Shown in pieces: positions 16,865-25,694 of a stretch of DNA of 64,000 nt. The translations under genes were made by a program, and so were the position numbers. The stretch lies in contig JAFSFT010000063.1 of NCBI GenBank assembly GCA_017435045.1, positions 62,001 to 126,000 on the forward strand, in the 5' to 3' direction. Under the pieces are notes generated by a model. The model did not search any database. It was given only the letters and a program-made list of their open reading frames with translations, and had not been told where the DNA came from. How positions within the stretch are numbered: the first letter of the stretch is position 1; every line of letters begins with the position of its first letter. Source of the stretch: Oscillospiraceae bacterium. Its GTDB lineage: Bacteria > Bacillota > Clostridia > Oscillospirales > Ruminococcaceae.

Positions 16865-16953
16865 TTTGGCCAAACAGTAATACAGCAGTTAAAGATTATA
16901 TTGGGTGATATCTCTTCTGCTTATTAAAATAAAAAAAGAGGAAGGAGAGGCGT

Positions 16954-17328
16954 ATGTTTATACTTGACCTGAAAAGCCGTGTGCCAATCTACGAACAGCT
17001 CAAAAATAAAACCCTTGAGCTGATAATGGCAGGCGTTCTGGAGCAGGACTCCCAGCTTCCGTCTGTACGCAGTCTGGCAAGAGAACTGGGCGTAAATCCA
17101 AACACAATCCAGAAAGCCTATCAGGATATGGAAAAGGAAGGGATTATATATTCCGTTGCAGGCAAAGGCAGCTTTGTAAACGATATAAATTCCGTAAAGC
17201 AAAAGGAAGTAAACCAGGCCTTTGAACATCTGGAAGCAGCCTTAAAACAGCTTAAGGAGGCAAGGGCAGACAAGGCACAGGTTATGGCCTGTGTGGAAAA
17301 AATATTCTCAGAGGAGGACAAGGTATGA
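16954..17328 (+). CDS. GntR-family regulator, YtrA type
   Basis: This is a 124-residue short GntR protein with a winged helix covering residues 1-75 (YEQLKNKTLELIMAGVL, then QLPSVRSLARELGVNPNTIQ and the wing GIIYSVAGKGSFV). The short C-terminal dimerisation helix lacks the large effector domain of FadR/HutC types. YtrA regulators typically sit first in ABC transporter operons and repress them. Here the stop overlaps the ATPase ATG by four bases. GGAGAGG precedes the ATG. Confidence 0.93.
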   Translation: MFILDLKSRVPIYEQLKNKTLELIMAGVLEQDSQLPSVRSLARELGVNPNTIQKAYQDMEKEGIIYSVAGKGSFVNDINSVKQKEVNQAFEHLEAALKQLKEARADKAQVMACVEKIFSEEDKV

Positions 17329-18230
17329 TAACAGCAACAAACTATACCAAAAGATTTGACGATAAAGTTGCGGTTGACGGCCTTAATATAGAAATCCAGC
17401 CGGGCAGCATCTATGGCCTTGTGGGCACCAATGGCAGCGGCAAAAGTACATTTTTGCGTACTGTAAGCGGTGTTTACTATGCAGACGAGGGCACAGTATC
17501 GGTGGACGGCGATCAGGTTTATGAAAATGTAAAGGCAAAGCACAAGGTTTTCTTTGTAAGTGATGATATGTACTTTTTGCCAAACAGCAGCATGGACGAT
17601 ATGAGCCTTATGTACAAAGGCCTTTATCCTACATGGAATCAGGAAAAATACGAACAGCTGGCAAGCCGTTTTCCACTTGACAAAAAGGCAAGGGTAAAAA
17701 CATTCTCCAAAGGCATGAAACGTCAGGCGGCAATAATCCTTGCACTGAGCTGTCAGCCAAAATATCTGCTGCTGGACGAAGCCTTTGACGGCCTTGACCC
17801 TGTTATCCGCGTGGCAGTAAGAAAGCTTATTGCGGAGGAAGTGCTGCAGAACGATATGACGGTTATCATCTCCAGCCACAACTTAAGGGAGCTGGAGGAC
17901 TTCTGCGACACAGTGGGCATTCTCCACAAGGGCAGACTGATTATGCAGCACACAATGGATGCTTTGTCAGACCGCTTCTGCAAGGTGCAGCTTGCACTGG
18001 AAAAAAACAGCACAATCCGTCTTGAAGAACTTGAAAACGATAAAATTCTTTCTGTCAAAAAGAGCGGCAGTGTTTACACAATTGCCTGTGCAATGGGCTG
18101 CGACGAGGCAGAAAAATTTATGGGCAAATACAATCCTGTTTTTGTGGATTATATCCCTCTTACACTGGAAGAGGTATTTGTATACGAAATGGAGGCGATA
18201 GGTTATGACACAAACAGCATTATATTCTGA
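17325..18230 (+). CDS. ABC transporter ATP-binding protein
   Basis: This is a 301-residue exporter-type ATPase. Walker A GTNGSGKST lies at 34-42, the signature is FSKGMKRQ (a variant of LSGGQ common in YtrB/bacitracin-type ATPases), Walker B is LLLDEAFDGLDP and the switch His is in ISSHNLREL. A C-terminal domain of about 90 residues follows. It pairs with the 772-residue permease encoded next, whose start lies within its 3' end, and is controlled by the GntR regulator upstream. The substrate is unknown; antimicrobial peptides or envelope-active compounds are usual for this class. Confidence 0.93.
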   Translation: MITATNYTKRFDDKVAVDGLNIEIQPGSIYGLVGTNGSGKSTFLRTVSGVYYADEGTVSVDGDQVYENVKAKHKVFFVSDDMYFLPNSSMDDMSLMYKGLYPTWNQEKYEQLASRFPLDKKARVKTFSKGMKRQAAIILALSCQPKYLLLDEAFDGLDPVIRVAVRKLIAEEVLQNDMTVIISSHNLRELEDFCDTVGILHKGRLIMQHTMDALSDRFCKVQLALEKNSTIRLEELENDKILSVKKSGSVYTIACAMGCDEAEKFMGKYNPVFVDYIPLTLEEVFVYEMEAIGYDTNSIIF

Positions 18231-20523
18231 TAAAAAACTGTTTTTATCTCTCTATAAAAGTGCATTGCGGCGTATCAGAGGCATAGGCATAATCTATCTG
18301 CTGATAAGCTTTATCACATTCCCTATGACATATATTATGGAGGCAATGGAAGCGGTGACAAGGTTGCAGCTGGGCTACAGCTATTACGGCTTTGAGGGCG
18401 ACCCCGAAATTTACACAAGCGTTGCCGCACTGCTGTACTTTGCGGTGGTTATCGCAGCTGCAATACTTATCTCCACCTATGTAAACAGCTTTATGCACAA
18501 TAAAAAGGCGGTGGATGTATTCCACGCCCTGCCTGTAAAACGCCCGCAGATGCTTATGGCAAACTTTGCGGCGGCAGTTACAGTGCTGCTGCTGGTGCAG
18601 TTTATCTGCTACGGAATCGTTATGGTTTCGGGCACAGTTGTGCTGGGTTTCCAGCCCCTTGAAATTGCTGTGGAGATGCTGCGTGTGGCACTTGTAACGG
18701 TGGTTATCTGTGCAATCACATTCTTCTGCTGTGTATGCTGCAATGCAAGCCTTGACAGCGTGGTGTTCACAGCCGCATTCCTTGCAATTGTACCTGCCTA
18801 TACAGGGCTTATCTGCTTCCTTATGGAAGAATTTGTTATGGGCTTTGCAGTAAGCGAAGAGGTGCTGTACACAGCGGTTAAATTTTCTCCTGCCATCATG
18901 ATGTACGAAACCTTTATGCGTTCTGACAGCTTCAGCCAGGGCTGGCTGCTCAACTGCATCTACGTTGCGGCAATTGTACTTATAATGGCACTTTCCTGCA
19001 GGCTGTACACCCGCCGCAAAAGCGAAATTGCACAGAGCGCAAGCACAAAAAGCCCACTTTACCAGTTTATTCTCCTTGCGGCATCGGTTGGCGGCGGCAT
19101 ATTCTTCGGTTTCTTCTATCAGATGATATTCGGCTCCAGCTGGGACAGCATACTCCACATCGGCATTACAAGCTGTGTCTTCACAGTTGCAATCTATCTT
19201 GTGTTCAATGCCGTTGTTTCCCGCAACCCAAAACCGACAAAACGCGGACTTATGGGCCTTGGTGCAAGCCTTGTACTGACAGTTGCATTTTTGTTCTGTA
19301 TAGACAGCGGCTGCCTTGGCTACGAAAAATATATTCCAGACTCTGCCGATATCAAATCCGTTACAGTAAACTATTCGGGCGATTACGGCGAAATCAGCAA
19401 ACTGGATTACAACAGATACGGAGATTTGTATACAACCTATGCAGACAATCAGACTGTCGAATTTTCTGCCGCTGATGAAATCGAGGCGGTAAAGGATATA
19501 CACGAGACAATAGTAAACGCCATAGATAAAACCGATATACAGGTTATGTACCGCAATGTTACAATCCAGTACACACTTAACGGCGGCAGAACTGTTGTGC
19601 GTGGCTACAATGATGAAGTGCCTGTGGATGTGCTTAAGGCATTGGCGGCACTTGAAGACTTTGACAGCTTTAAAACACAGCTTTATCCTGTTTTCAAAAC
19701 AGACAGCGAGGCAGTGGAAAGCTTTGACATTGTTGACGGCTTTGGCAAAAATATGCAGACTGTAAAACTCGGCGATGAGGACAAGGCACTGCTTTACGAG
19801 GCCATCGCAAAAGATACGCTCAATATCACCCGTCAGATGAAAGACCAGCGTACAGGTCCTGTGCTTGCCCGCATACGCATTAACTATTCCGACGACCTTG
19901 ATGTGATAGAAAAATACATCAATACTCCGCAGCCATTTATAAACAGCATCAGGGCACCGAAGGTTGCAGTGATGGAAACCACAGAAGCATACTATCATGC
20001 AAAAGAAAATAATGCAATGGCTCTCTACCACGGGGTGCTGTTTGATGTAACAGAGGACTGCATCAACACAATTGCCGCACTTAAACAGATTGGCCTTGAA
20101 CAGTACACAGCTATCACAATGCCCGAGGGCATGAAAGCGGTGGTAATGTACACCTACTATCCGTACAGAGAAAGCAGACAGGCTCCGTACTACAGAACAA
20201 ACACAAGCTTTGAACAGTTTGAGTTTGCCGAAACTGTCCGCTGGGAAGAAGCAGACCGTGTAAAAACCTATACAGAGGCAGAAGAACTTGGGCAGCTTGC
20301 GTCAACAAGCAGAACCAGACTTTATGCCCCTGCACAGGAAAAATGCTTCTACGCTGTAATATTTATGGATGAGGATGTAGACTTCCGCGAAAGTGAAGTT
20401 GGAGATTACGACTATATGGCATACTACATCTCGGGCAACGATGCACCTGACTTTATAGATAAGGATTTTGCAAAGTTCTCGGGAGAACAGATGGAAATAG
20501 GTTATCTTAAATCCTTCGGCTAA
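18205..20523 (+). CDS. ABC-2-type permease with large C-terminal extracytoplasmic domain
   Basis: This is a 772-residue membrane protein. The first half has roughly eight to ten TM segments (about residues 20-370), including the motif HNKKAVDVFHALPVKR typical of Firmicutes ABC-2 permeases. The second half, about 395-772, is soluble, rich in Tyr, Asp and Glu, and probably outside the cell. It resembles the DUF6449-type domain that follows such permeases. The start overlaps the ATPase gene by 26 bases and uses the GGAGG inside it. The soluble domain may bind substrate or sense the envelope; this is inference. Confidence 0.8.
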   Translation: MTQTALYSDKKLFLSLYKSALRRIRGIGIIYLLISFITFPMTYIMEAMEAVTRLQLGYSYYGFEGDPEIYTSVAALLYFAVVIAAAILISTYVNSFMHNKKAVDVFHALPVKRPQMLMANFAAAVTVLLLVQFICYGIVMVSGTVVLGFQPLEIAVEMLRVALVTVVICAITFFCCVCCNASLDSVVFTAAFLAIVPAYTGLICFLMEEFVMGFAVSEEVLYTAVKFSPAIMMYETFMRSDSFSQGWLLNCIYVAAIVLIMALSCRLYTRRKSEIAQSASTKSPLYQFILLAASVGGGIFFGFFYQMIFGSSWDSILHIGITSCVFTVAIYLVFNAVVSRNPKPTKRGLMGLGASLVLTVAFLFCIDSGCLGYEKYIPDSADIKSVTVNYSGDYGEISKLDYNRYGDLYTTYADNQTVEFSAADEIEAVKDIHETIVNAIDKTDIQVMYRNVTIQYTLNGGRTVVRGYNDEVPVDVLKALAALEDFDSFKTQLYPVFKTDSEAVESFDIVDGFGKNMQTVKLGDEDKALLYEAIAKDTLNITRQMKDQRTGPVLARIRINYSDDLDVIEKYINTPQPFINSIRAPKVAVMETTEAYYHAKENNAMALYHGVLFDVTEDCINTIAALKQIGLEQYTAITMPEGMKAVVMYTYYPYRESRQAPYYRTNTSFEQFEFAETVRWEEADRVKTYTEAEELGQLASTSRTRLYAPAQEKCFYAVIFMDEDVDFRESEVGDYDYMAYYISGNDAPDFIDKDFAKFSGEQMEIGYLKSFG

Positions 20524-20586
20524 AGGAACCCTGTAAAAATATGCCGTTTATCACATATCCTTAATATTTAAGCAGTAACATAACAA

Positions 20587-20636
20587 AAAGGCTTGCCAGT
20601 ATATTTTCAAAGCTTTTGGCAGGCCTTTGGTTTTAA
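20587..20636 (+). terminator. Terminator of the GntR/ABC operon
   Basis: AAAGGCTTGCCA (20588-20599) pairs with TGGCAGGCCTTT (20617-20628), with one G-U pair and a 17-base loop, followed by GGTTTT. Confidence 0.7.
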
Positions 20637-20685
20637 ATTACATTGGCAAAACAGTCGGCTGCAGCGGCGGCAGAAAGGAACAGTT

Positions 20686-21426
20686 ATGGAAAAACAGCAC
20701 AAATACGGCATAACATCTGCAGGTTTGCACATACTTGCCATGGTGTTTATGCTCTGTGACCATCTGTGGGCAAAGGTTATTCCGGGCAACGACTGGCTTA
20801 CCTGTGTGGGACGTATGGCTTTTCCGCTTTTTGCATTTATGGTTGCGGAGGGATATTTCCGCACAAAAAATGTATGGCGGTATCTGCAGCGGCTTTTTCT
20901 GCTGGCAATCATTTCCGAAATACCCTTTAATCTTATGTATACAAGCACTGTGCTGTATCCGTTCCATCAGAATGTTGTATGGACACTGATTTTTGGTCTG
21001 CTGCTTATCCACTTTATCGAAACCGTGCGGCAGAAAGGCAAAATATGGCTTACTGTGCCTGCGGTGGTATTTTCCTGTGCTTTCGGCTGGCTTATCGGCC
21101 ATATAGTTATGAGCGATTACTACGGCGCAGGTGTGCTGACAGTGATTGTTTTTTACCTTTTCCACAGGAAAAAGTGGTGGTGCCTTATGGGGCAGGTGTT
21201 GTGTCTGTGGTATATAAATGTGGAGATGCTGGGCGGACTTTACTATCCTGTGCAGATGTTCGGCACAACTGTAAATATTGTTCAGCAGTCCTTTGCACTG
21301 CTGGCACTTGTGTTTATATGGCTGTACAATGGCGAAAAAGGGTACAGCAAAAGCTGGTTTGGAAAATTCTGCTATGCATTTTATCCCGTACATATGCTGA
21401 TTATAGCCATGACGGTTATATATTAA
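20686..21426 (+). CDS. TraX-family membrane protein
   Basis: This is a 246-residue TraX (PF05857) family protein with seven or more TM segments. In plasmids TraX acetylates pilin; chromosomal relatives in Firmicutes have no known substrate but belong to the wider acyltransferase-like membrane fold. The N-terminus has LHILAMVFMLCDHLWAKV and the family-conserved GRMAFPLFAFMVAEGY. The upstream-extended frame from 20593 is rejected, since the ATG at 20686 has AAAGGA upstream and begins the conserved region. No conjugation genes are nearby. Own terminator at both sides. Confidence 0.85.
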   Translation: MEKQHKYGITSAGLHILAMVFMLCDHLWAKVIPGNDWLTCVGRMAFPLFAFMVAEGYFRTKNVWRYLQRLFLLAIISEIPFNLMYTSTVLYPFHQNVVWTLIFGLLLIHFIETVRQKGKIWLTVPAVVFSCAFGWLIGHIVMSDYYGAGVLTVIVFYLFHRKKWWCLMGQVLCLWYINVEMLGGLYYPVQMFGTTVNIVQQSFALLALVFIWLYNGEKGYSKSWFGKFCYAFYPVHMLIIAMTVIY

Positions 21427-21430
21427 AAAC

Positions 21431-21466
21431 AAATCCTTTCATCTTTTTGGAATGAAAGGATTTTTA
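21431..21466 (+). terminator. Terminator after the TraX-like gene
   Basis: The perfect stem AAATCCTTTCAT (21431-21442)/ATGAAAGGATTT (21452-21463) is followed by T residues. Confidence 0.88.
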
Positions 21467-21573
21467 TATGCAAAAATCTTTATATTGCAGGCTTTTTATG
21501 GTATATTAAAAATAATATATTCACAGCAAATCGGGCACAATCTGTATTGAAAAAACAGAAAAGGATTTTATAT

Positions 21574-22521
21574 ATGGACAAGGCAAATCTTGATATTGTG
21601 ATAAAAAATGCAATTGAATACGCAAAGGCATACGAAAATACGGGAATGGTGGCAAGCTATATCCCCGAGCTTAAGAATGCGGACAAAAACGCCCTTGGGG
21701 TGTGCATTGCTGCCAACAATAAAAAAATATACAAGGCAGGAGACTGCGAAACTCTCTTTACAATGCAGAGCATCTCAAAGGTGGTTTCCCTTATTCTTGC
21801 ACTGCAGACAGTCGGCAAGGAAAAGGTTTTCAGCAAGGTTTGGGTAGAGCCCACAGGCGATGCCTTCAACAGCCTTGTACGTCTGGAAACACATACCCAC
21901 ATCCCACTTAACCCTATGATTAATGCGGGGGCAATTGCTGTTGCAGGTGTTATCGATGCCGAATTTCCGTTCAGCCGTTTTCTGGCCTTTATGCGCAGGC
22001 TTTGCGGCAGAGAGGATATCTGTCTTAACGAGCGTGTTTACCTTTCGGAAAAAGCATCGGGAATGAAAAACCGAGCCATAGCATATATGCTTGCCAGTGA
22101 GGGTGTGCTGGAAAGAGATGTTGAACAGACGCTGGATTTTTATTTTAAAATGTGTTCTGTAAATGTAACCGCTGTGGACCTGGCCAGAATTGGCAGTATT
22201 CTTGCCAACGACGGCGTGGATATCTTTACAGGCGAAAGATTGATTGAAAGCGAATATGCCCTTATTGCCAAAACCCTTATGGTAACCTGCGGCATGTACG
22301 ACGGCTCGGGCGAATTTGCCATAAAGGTGGGCATTCCTGCCAAAAGCGGTGTAGGCGGCGGCATAATGTGCTGCGTGGAGGACAATTTCGGCATTGCGGT
22401 ATACGGCCCAAGCCTTGATGCCAAGGGAAACAGCGTGTGGGGGCTCAAAGTTCTGGAATATCTTTCAAAAGAGCTTAAGCTGCACTACTTTGCAGGCTCA
22501 AAGATAAGGGAATATATCTGA
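21574..22521 (+). CDS. glsA: Glutaminase
   Basis: This enzyme hydrolyses L-glutamine to L-glutamate and ammonia. It is a serine-dependent fold related to beta-lactamases. From the ATG at 21574 (AAAAGGA eight bases upstream) it is 315 residues, the usual length. The catalytic dyad motif S-x-x-K is S66-I-S-K69 in TMQSISKVV. Other family blocks are NPMINAGAIAV, GMYDGSGEFA and KSGVGGGIM. A TTG at 21547 would add nine residues but has no ribosome binding site. It is a lone gene between a terminator and a lipoprotein gene. Confidence 0.95.
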   Translation: MDKANLDIVIKNAIEYAKAYENTGMVASYIPELKNADKNALGVCIAANNKKIYKAGDCETLFTMQSISKVVSLILALQTVGKEKVFSKVWVEPTGDAFNSLVRLETHTHIPLNPMINAGAIAVAGVIDAEFPFSRFLAFMRRLCGREDICLNERVYLSEKASGMKNRAIAYMLASEGVLERDVEQTLDFYFKMCSVNVTAVDLARIGSILANDGVDIFTGERLIESEYALIAKTLMVTCGMYDGSGEFAIKVGIPAKSGVGGGIMCCVEDNFGIAVYGPSLDAKGNSVWGLKVLEYLSKELKLHYFAGSKIREYI

Positions 22522-22556
22522 TTTTTGCGGTATATATTGATTTTTGAGGTAACAGA

Positions 22557-23849
22557 ATGAAAAAACTTGTAGCACTTATAATTGCGGCGGCAATGCTGAT
22601 TTCCGGCTGCGGCGGCAACCCCAAGGAAGAAAAGACCGAGGTTACCATTTTTCACGCCACAGATATGCATTATCTGTCCCAGCAGCTTACTGACAACTCC
22701 GATGCATTTATCGAAATGGTAAAAGCAGGCGATGGCAAGATGACCCATTACAGCGAACAGATATGCGATGCCTTTGTGGCAGATGTTATCAGCCAGAAGC
22801 CCGATGCCGTGCTTATCGGCGGCGATATCACCTTTAACTGCGAAAAACTCAGCCACGAGGATTTTATACTCAAGCTGCACAAGATTGAGCAGGCGGGCAT
22901 AGATGTGCTTGTTATACCGGGTAATCACGATGTGGAATATCCTTTCAGCCGCGGCTATGAGGGCGAATATTCATATAAAGCAGACTATACAACCGAGGCT
23001 GACTTTGTGGAATACTACAAGGATTTTGGTCCTGATATTGCATACACAGTTTCTCCTGACGGCCTCAGCTATATTGCAAAGCTGGGCAAAGACATATATG
23101 TGGCGGTGGTTTATACGCCGCAAAGCTTTATGTCGGGGGTTACAGGCATAGAAGCAGAAACTCTTGCATGGCTGGACACAGAGCTTGCAAAAATTGATAA
23201 AGATGCAAAAATCGTTGCGATGACACATCAGAATATTGTCAACCATTATCCCGACGAAGCTTTCAGCTTTTCCTACACAATACAGAACAACGAGGAGCTT
23301 ATATCCCTTTATGACAAATACGGGGTGGACGTAAACTTAAGCGGACATATCCATCTGCAGCATATTGAAGAAACCGAAAGCGGCATTGCAGATATAGCCA
23401 CAGCAAGCATGACAATCCGCCAGTGTCACTATGGTGTTATGCGTATAACCCCGGAAAAAATGTTCTACAACGTGCAGGAAATTGATGTTGAGGGCTGGGC
23501 AGAGGAAAACGGCAGCACCGACGAAAACCTGCTGAATTTTGAGGAATACAACAATAAATTCTACTTTGATTCCGCATATCAGAAAGCCTATGCAAATGTG
23601 GCAGAGCTTAAGCTGACAGAGGAGGAAAAGGACGCCCTTGCCTCCATGTGGGCAGAGTTTAACGTAAACTACTTTGCAGGCACCCTTGACCGGTACTATC
23701 CGCAGATTATGGAAAGCGACGGTTACCGCATAATGCAGGAAAATGGTCTTGGCGAAAACTGGTCCTTTGCATATATGCAGACAGCGGCAGGCGGCAAAAC
23801 CACGGAAAGAAGCCAGCTTCACTGGGAAAAGGATTTTTCTGTACAGTAG
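22557..23849 (+). CDS. Metallophosphoesterase lipoprotein
   Basis: This is a 430-residue exported lipoprotein with signal MKKLVALIIAAAMLISGCGG and the cysteine at residue 19 as lipid site. The calcineurin-like phosphoesterase motifs are in order: ATDMHYL (D-x-H), GGDITFN (GD-x-x), PGNHDVEY (GNHD), MTHQN and SGHIHLQ (GHxH). All metal ligands are present, so it should be an active extracytoplasmic dimetal phosphoesterase. The C-terminal 150 residues have no recognised domain. The substrate is unknown. It ends at a bidirectional terminator shared with rex. Confidence 0.9.
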   Translation: MKKLVALIIAAAMLISGCGGNPKEEKTEVTIFHATDMHYLSQQLTDNSDAFIEMVKAGDGKMTHYSEQICDAFVADVISQKPDAVLIGGDITFNCEKLSHEDFILKLHKIEQAGIDVLVIPGNHDVEYPFSRGYEGEYSYKADYTTEADFVEYYKDFGPDIAYTVSPDGLSYIAKLGKDIYVAVVYTPQSFMSGVTGIEAETLAWLDTELAKIDKDAKIVAMTHQNIVNHYPDEAFSFSYTIQNNEELISLYDKYGVDVNLSGHIHLQHIEETESGIADIATASMTIRQCHYGVMRITPEKMFYNVQEIDVEGWAEENGSTDENLLNFEEYNNKFYFDSAYQKAYANVAELKLTEEEKDALASMWAEFNVNYFAGTLDRYYPQIMESDGYRIMQENGLGENWSFAYMQTAAGGKTTERSQLHWEKDFSVQ

Positions 23850-23971
23850 CGTAAATACAATGCAACCGACAGACAGATTGATAGAATAGAAATATAAAAC
23901 AGGAACATCTTTCTGCGGACAAATTGTCAGAGCGGTACATCGGCTGACAGTATAACTGAACTTACATATAA

Positions 23972-24016
23972 AAAAGCCGGCAGCTTATGATTTTTTACAT
24001 AAGCTGACGGCTTTGT
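23972..24016. terminator. Bidirectional terminator between phosphoesterase gene and rex
   Basis: AAAGCCGGCAGCTTATG pairs with CATAAGCTGACGGCTTT with one mismatch. A residues lie on the left and TTGTTTTTTATT on the right, so it serves both converging genes. Confidence 0.88.
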
Positions 24017-24039
24017 TTTTTATTTGTTTTGTGTATGGC

Positions 24040-24678
24040 TTATTCTTCGTCTGCGTGGCTGATGCGATAGCTTAACGCCATAAGGCTGTCACGCAGGTGA
24101 ACATTTTCCACAATAAGGGATTTGTCGTAGATGCTGAAATCGTAATGTGTAAAGTTCCATACGCCCTTTACACCTGTAGCGGAAAGCACAGGTGCAAATT
24201 TTTCTGCAGCCACCTTTGGAATACAGGCTATTATAAGGTCGGGTTTATTTTCCTGACAGTATTCCACAATTGTGTCGGCATTGAGAATTTTTATATTGTG
24301 CAGTGTTTTGCCCACCAGATTGATGTTGTTGTCAAAAATAGCAGTAAGATTTACACCCTCGGCATCATTAAGCACAAAGTTTGCTATTGTTGCACCAAGA
24401 CTGCCTGCACCCACCAGCACTGCATTAATGTGGCTGTTAGGGAAAAGCAGATGCTCAATTTCGTCGTGGAGCAGGTCAATGCTGTAGCCGATGCCCTGCT
24501 GACCAAAACCGCCAAAGCAGTTAAAGTCCTGACGCACCTGACTTGGTGTGGAGCCCATAATTTCAGCCAGCTGGCTGGAGGAAACCCTTGTTTTGCCCGT
24601 AGCTTTAAGCTCGGTTATGTATCGGAAATATCTCGGCAGACGACGGATAACAGGTAAAGATGCTTTTGGATTGGACAT
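24040..24678 (-). CDS. rex: Redox-sensing transcriptional repressor Rex
   Basis: Rex represses fermentation and redox genes when NAD+/NADH is high and releases DNA when NADH binds. The 212-residue protein has the N-terminal winged helix (LPVIRRLPRYFRYI, then SSSQLAEIMGSTPSQVRQDF). The Rossmann domain has VLVGAGSLGATIAN and IIACIPK. The start chosen is the ATG at 24678, preceded by AAGGCGGTG. A TTG six codons upstream is possible but lacks spacing. A Rex-like dyad overlaps its own promoter at 24763-24781, so autoregulation is likely. Confidence 0.95.
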   Translation of the reverse strand: MSNPKASLPVIRRLPRYFRYITELKATGKTRVSSSQLAEIMGSTPSQVRQDFNCFGGFGQQGIGYSIDLLHDEIEHLLFPNSHINAVLVGAGSLGATIANFVLNDAEGVNLTAIFDNNINLVGKTLHNIKILNADTIVEYCQENKPDLIIACIPKVAAEKFAPVLSATGVKGVWNFTHYDFSIYDKSLIVENVHLRDSLMALSYRISHADEE

Positions 24679-24740
24679 ACTACACCGCCTTTTCAATCAG
24701 ATTCAATTTATGTTGTATACAATCAATATTTTATTCTCCT

Positions 24741-24802
24741 ATTGTACAATTAATGACAGACTTTGTCAAATTTTTGAACAAGTTTATACAATTTAATATT
24801 AC
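24741..24802. promoter_or_regulatory. Divergent rex/tepA promoters sharing a Rex-like dyad
   Basis: Leftward, rex has -35 TTGACA (24769-24764) and -10 TACAAT (24746-24741), 17 bases apart. Rightward, a possible tepA promoter has TTGAAC (24774-24779) and TATTAC (24797-24802), also 17 apart. Both -35 boxes lie in TTGTCAAATTTTTGAACAA (24763-24781), an imperfect palindrome close to the TTGTTAA-N4-TTAACAA Rex operator but with a five-base centre. Two further palindromes, TTGTATACAA (24713-24722) and ATTGTACAAT (24741-24750), lie to the left. Confidence 0.6.
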
Positions 24803-24848
24803 AGCCGCCTTTACATATAATAATATGCATAAAAAGGAGGTAAAAAAT

Positions 24849-25529
24849 ATGGAAAACAATGCGGAAAATACACTTCAAAGGGAAGAAAACGGCCTTGTCA
24901 GCACTACAAAGGGCAAGCATCCCATACACTGCCTTACAATCATAGGGCAGATAGAGGGGCATTTCGAGTCAAACTCGCAGGTAAAAACCACAAAATACGA
25001 ACACGTCATACCTCAATTGGTATCTGTGCAGGAGGACCCCGATATAGAGGGACTGCTGATAATACTCAATACCGTGGGCGGAGATGTGGAGGCAGGCCTT
25101 GCCATAGCAGAGCTTATCTGCGGCATGACCAAGCCCACAGCAAGCATTGTACTGGGCGGCGGACATTCCATCGGCATACCGCTGGCGGTAAGTGCAAAAC
25201 GGTCCTTTATTGTGCCCACTGCCACAATGACGGTGCACCCTGTGCGGCACAGCGGCACGGTGCTGGCAACAATGCAGACCATGAATTATCTGGATTCCAT
25301 TCAGGAGCGTGTAACGGGCTTTGTGGTAAAAAATTCCTCCATAACAAAGGCAAAATTTACAAAGCTTATTTCCAGAAACGGCGAGCTGATTATGGATCAG
25401 GGCACAGTGCTGGACGGCAGGCAGGCGGTGGAGGAGGGCCTTATCGACCAGATAGGATATATAGGCGATGCACTTGAATTTCTGTATGAAGAAATCGAAA
25501 AAAATGACGGCAGACAGCTTCGCCAATAG
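24849..25529 (+). CDS. tepA: ClpP-class protease TepA
   Basis: This is a 226-residue ClpP-like serine protease of the TepA (YmfB, translocation-enhancing) type. The fold signatures are NTVGGDVEAGLAIAE, the nucleophile region GGGHSIGIPLAVS and the general-base region MTVHPVRHSG. It acts in the cytoplasm without the ClpA/X-binding features of true ClpP. In B. subtilis tepA lies next to spoIIIE, and the same order is seen here with ftsK/spoIIIE 165 bases downstream. The start at 24849 has AAGGAGG. The longer upstream frame crosses the promoter and is rejected. Confidence 0.9.
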   Translation: MENNAENTLQREENGLVSTTKGKHPIHCLTIIGQIEGHFESNSQVKTTKYEHVIPQLVSVQEDPDIEGLLIILNTVGGDVEAGLAIAELICGMTKPTASIVLGGGHSIGIPLAVSAKRSFIVPTATMTVHPVRHSGTVLATMQTMNYLDSIQERVTGFVVKNSSITKAKFTKLISRNGELIMDQGTVLDGRQAVEEGLIDQIGYIGDALEFLYEEIEKNDGRQLRQ

Positions 25530-25694
25530 CTTGCGGGCAGAAAAGCGACACCATTTTGCCGCACACCAAAATACCATAATTTATCTATTTAAATTTTTAT
25601 ATAAATATGGTATTATATAGTGTAAGTTTAATTATATTGGGCTATTATGCCCATTACATATATTTCTTGAAAAATCTTAAAACGGAGAAACGTT

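Noticed and set aside
18244..20031. 595-codon antisense ORF across the ABC permease, and similar long antisense ORFs (for example 33826-34920, 43425-44153, 49839-51527)
   Set aside because: They are mirror frames of strongly supported genes, lack ribosome binding sites and read as low-complexity Cys/His/Lys/Val-rich text with no domain.
20593..20685. N-terminal extension of the TraX-like protein
   Set aside because: It overlaps the upstream terminator stem; conserved sequence and ribosome binding site start at 20686.
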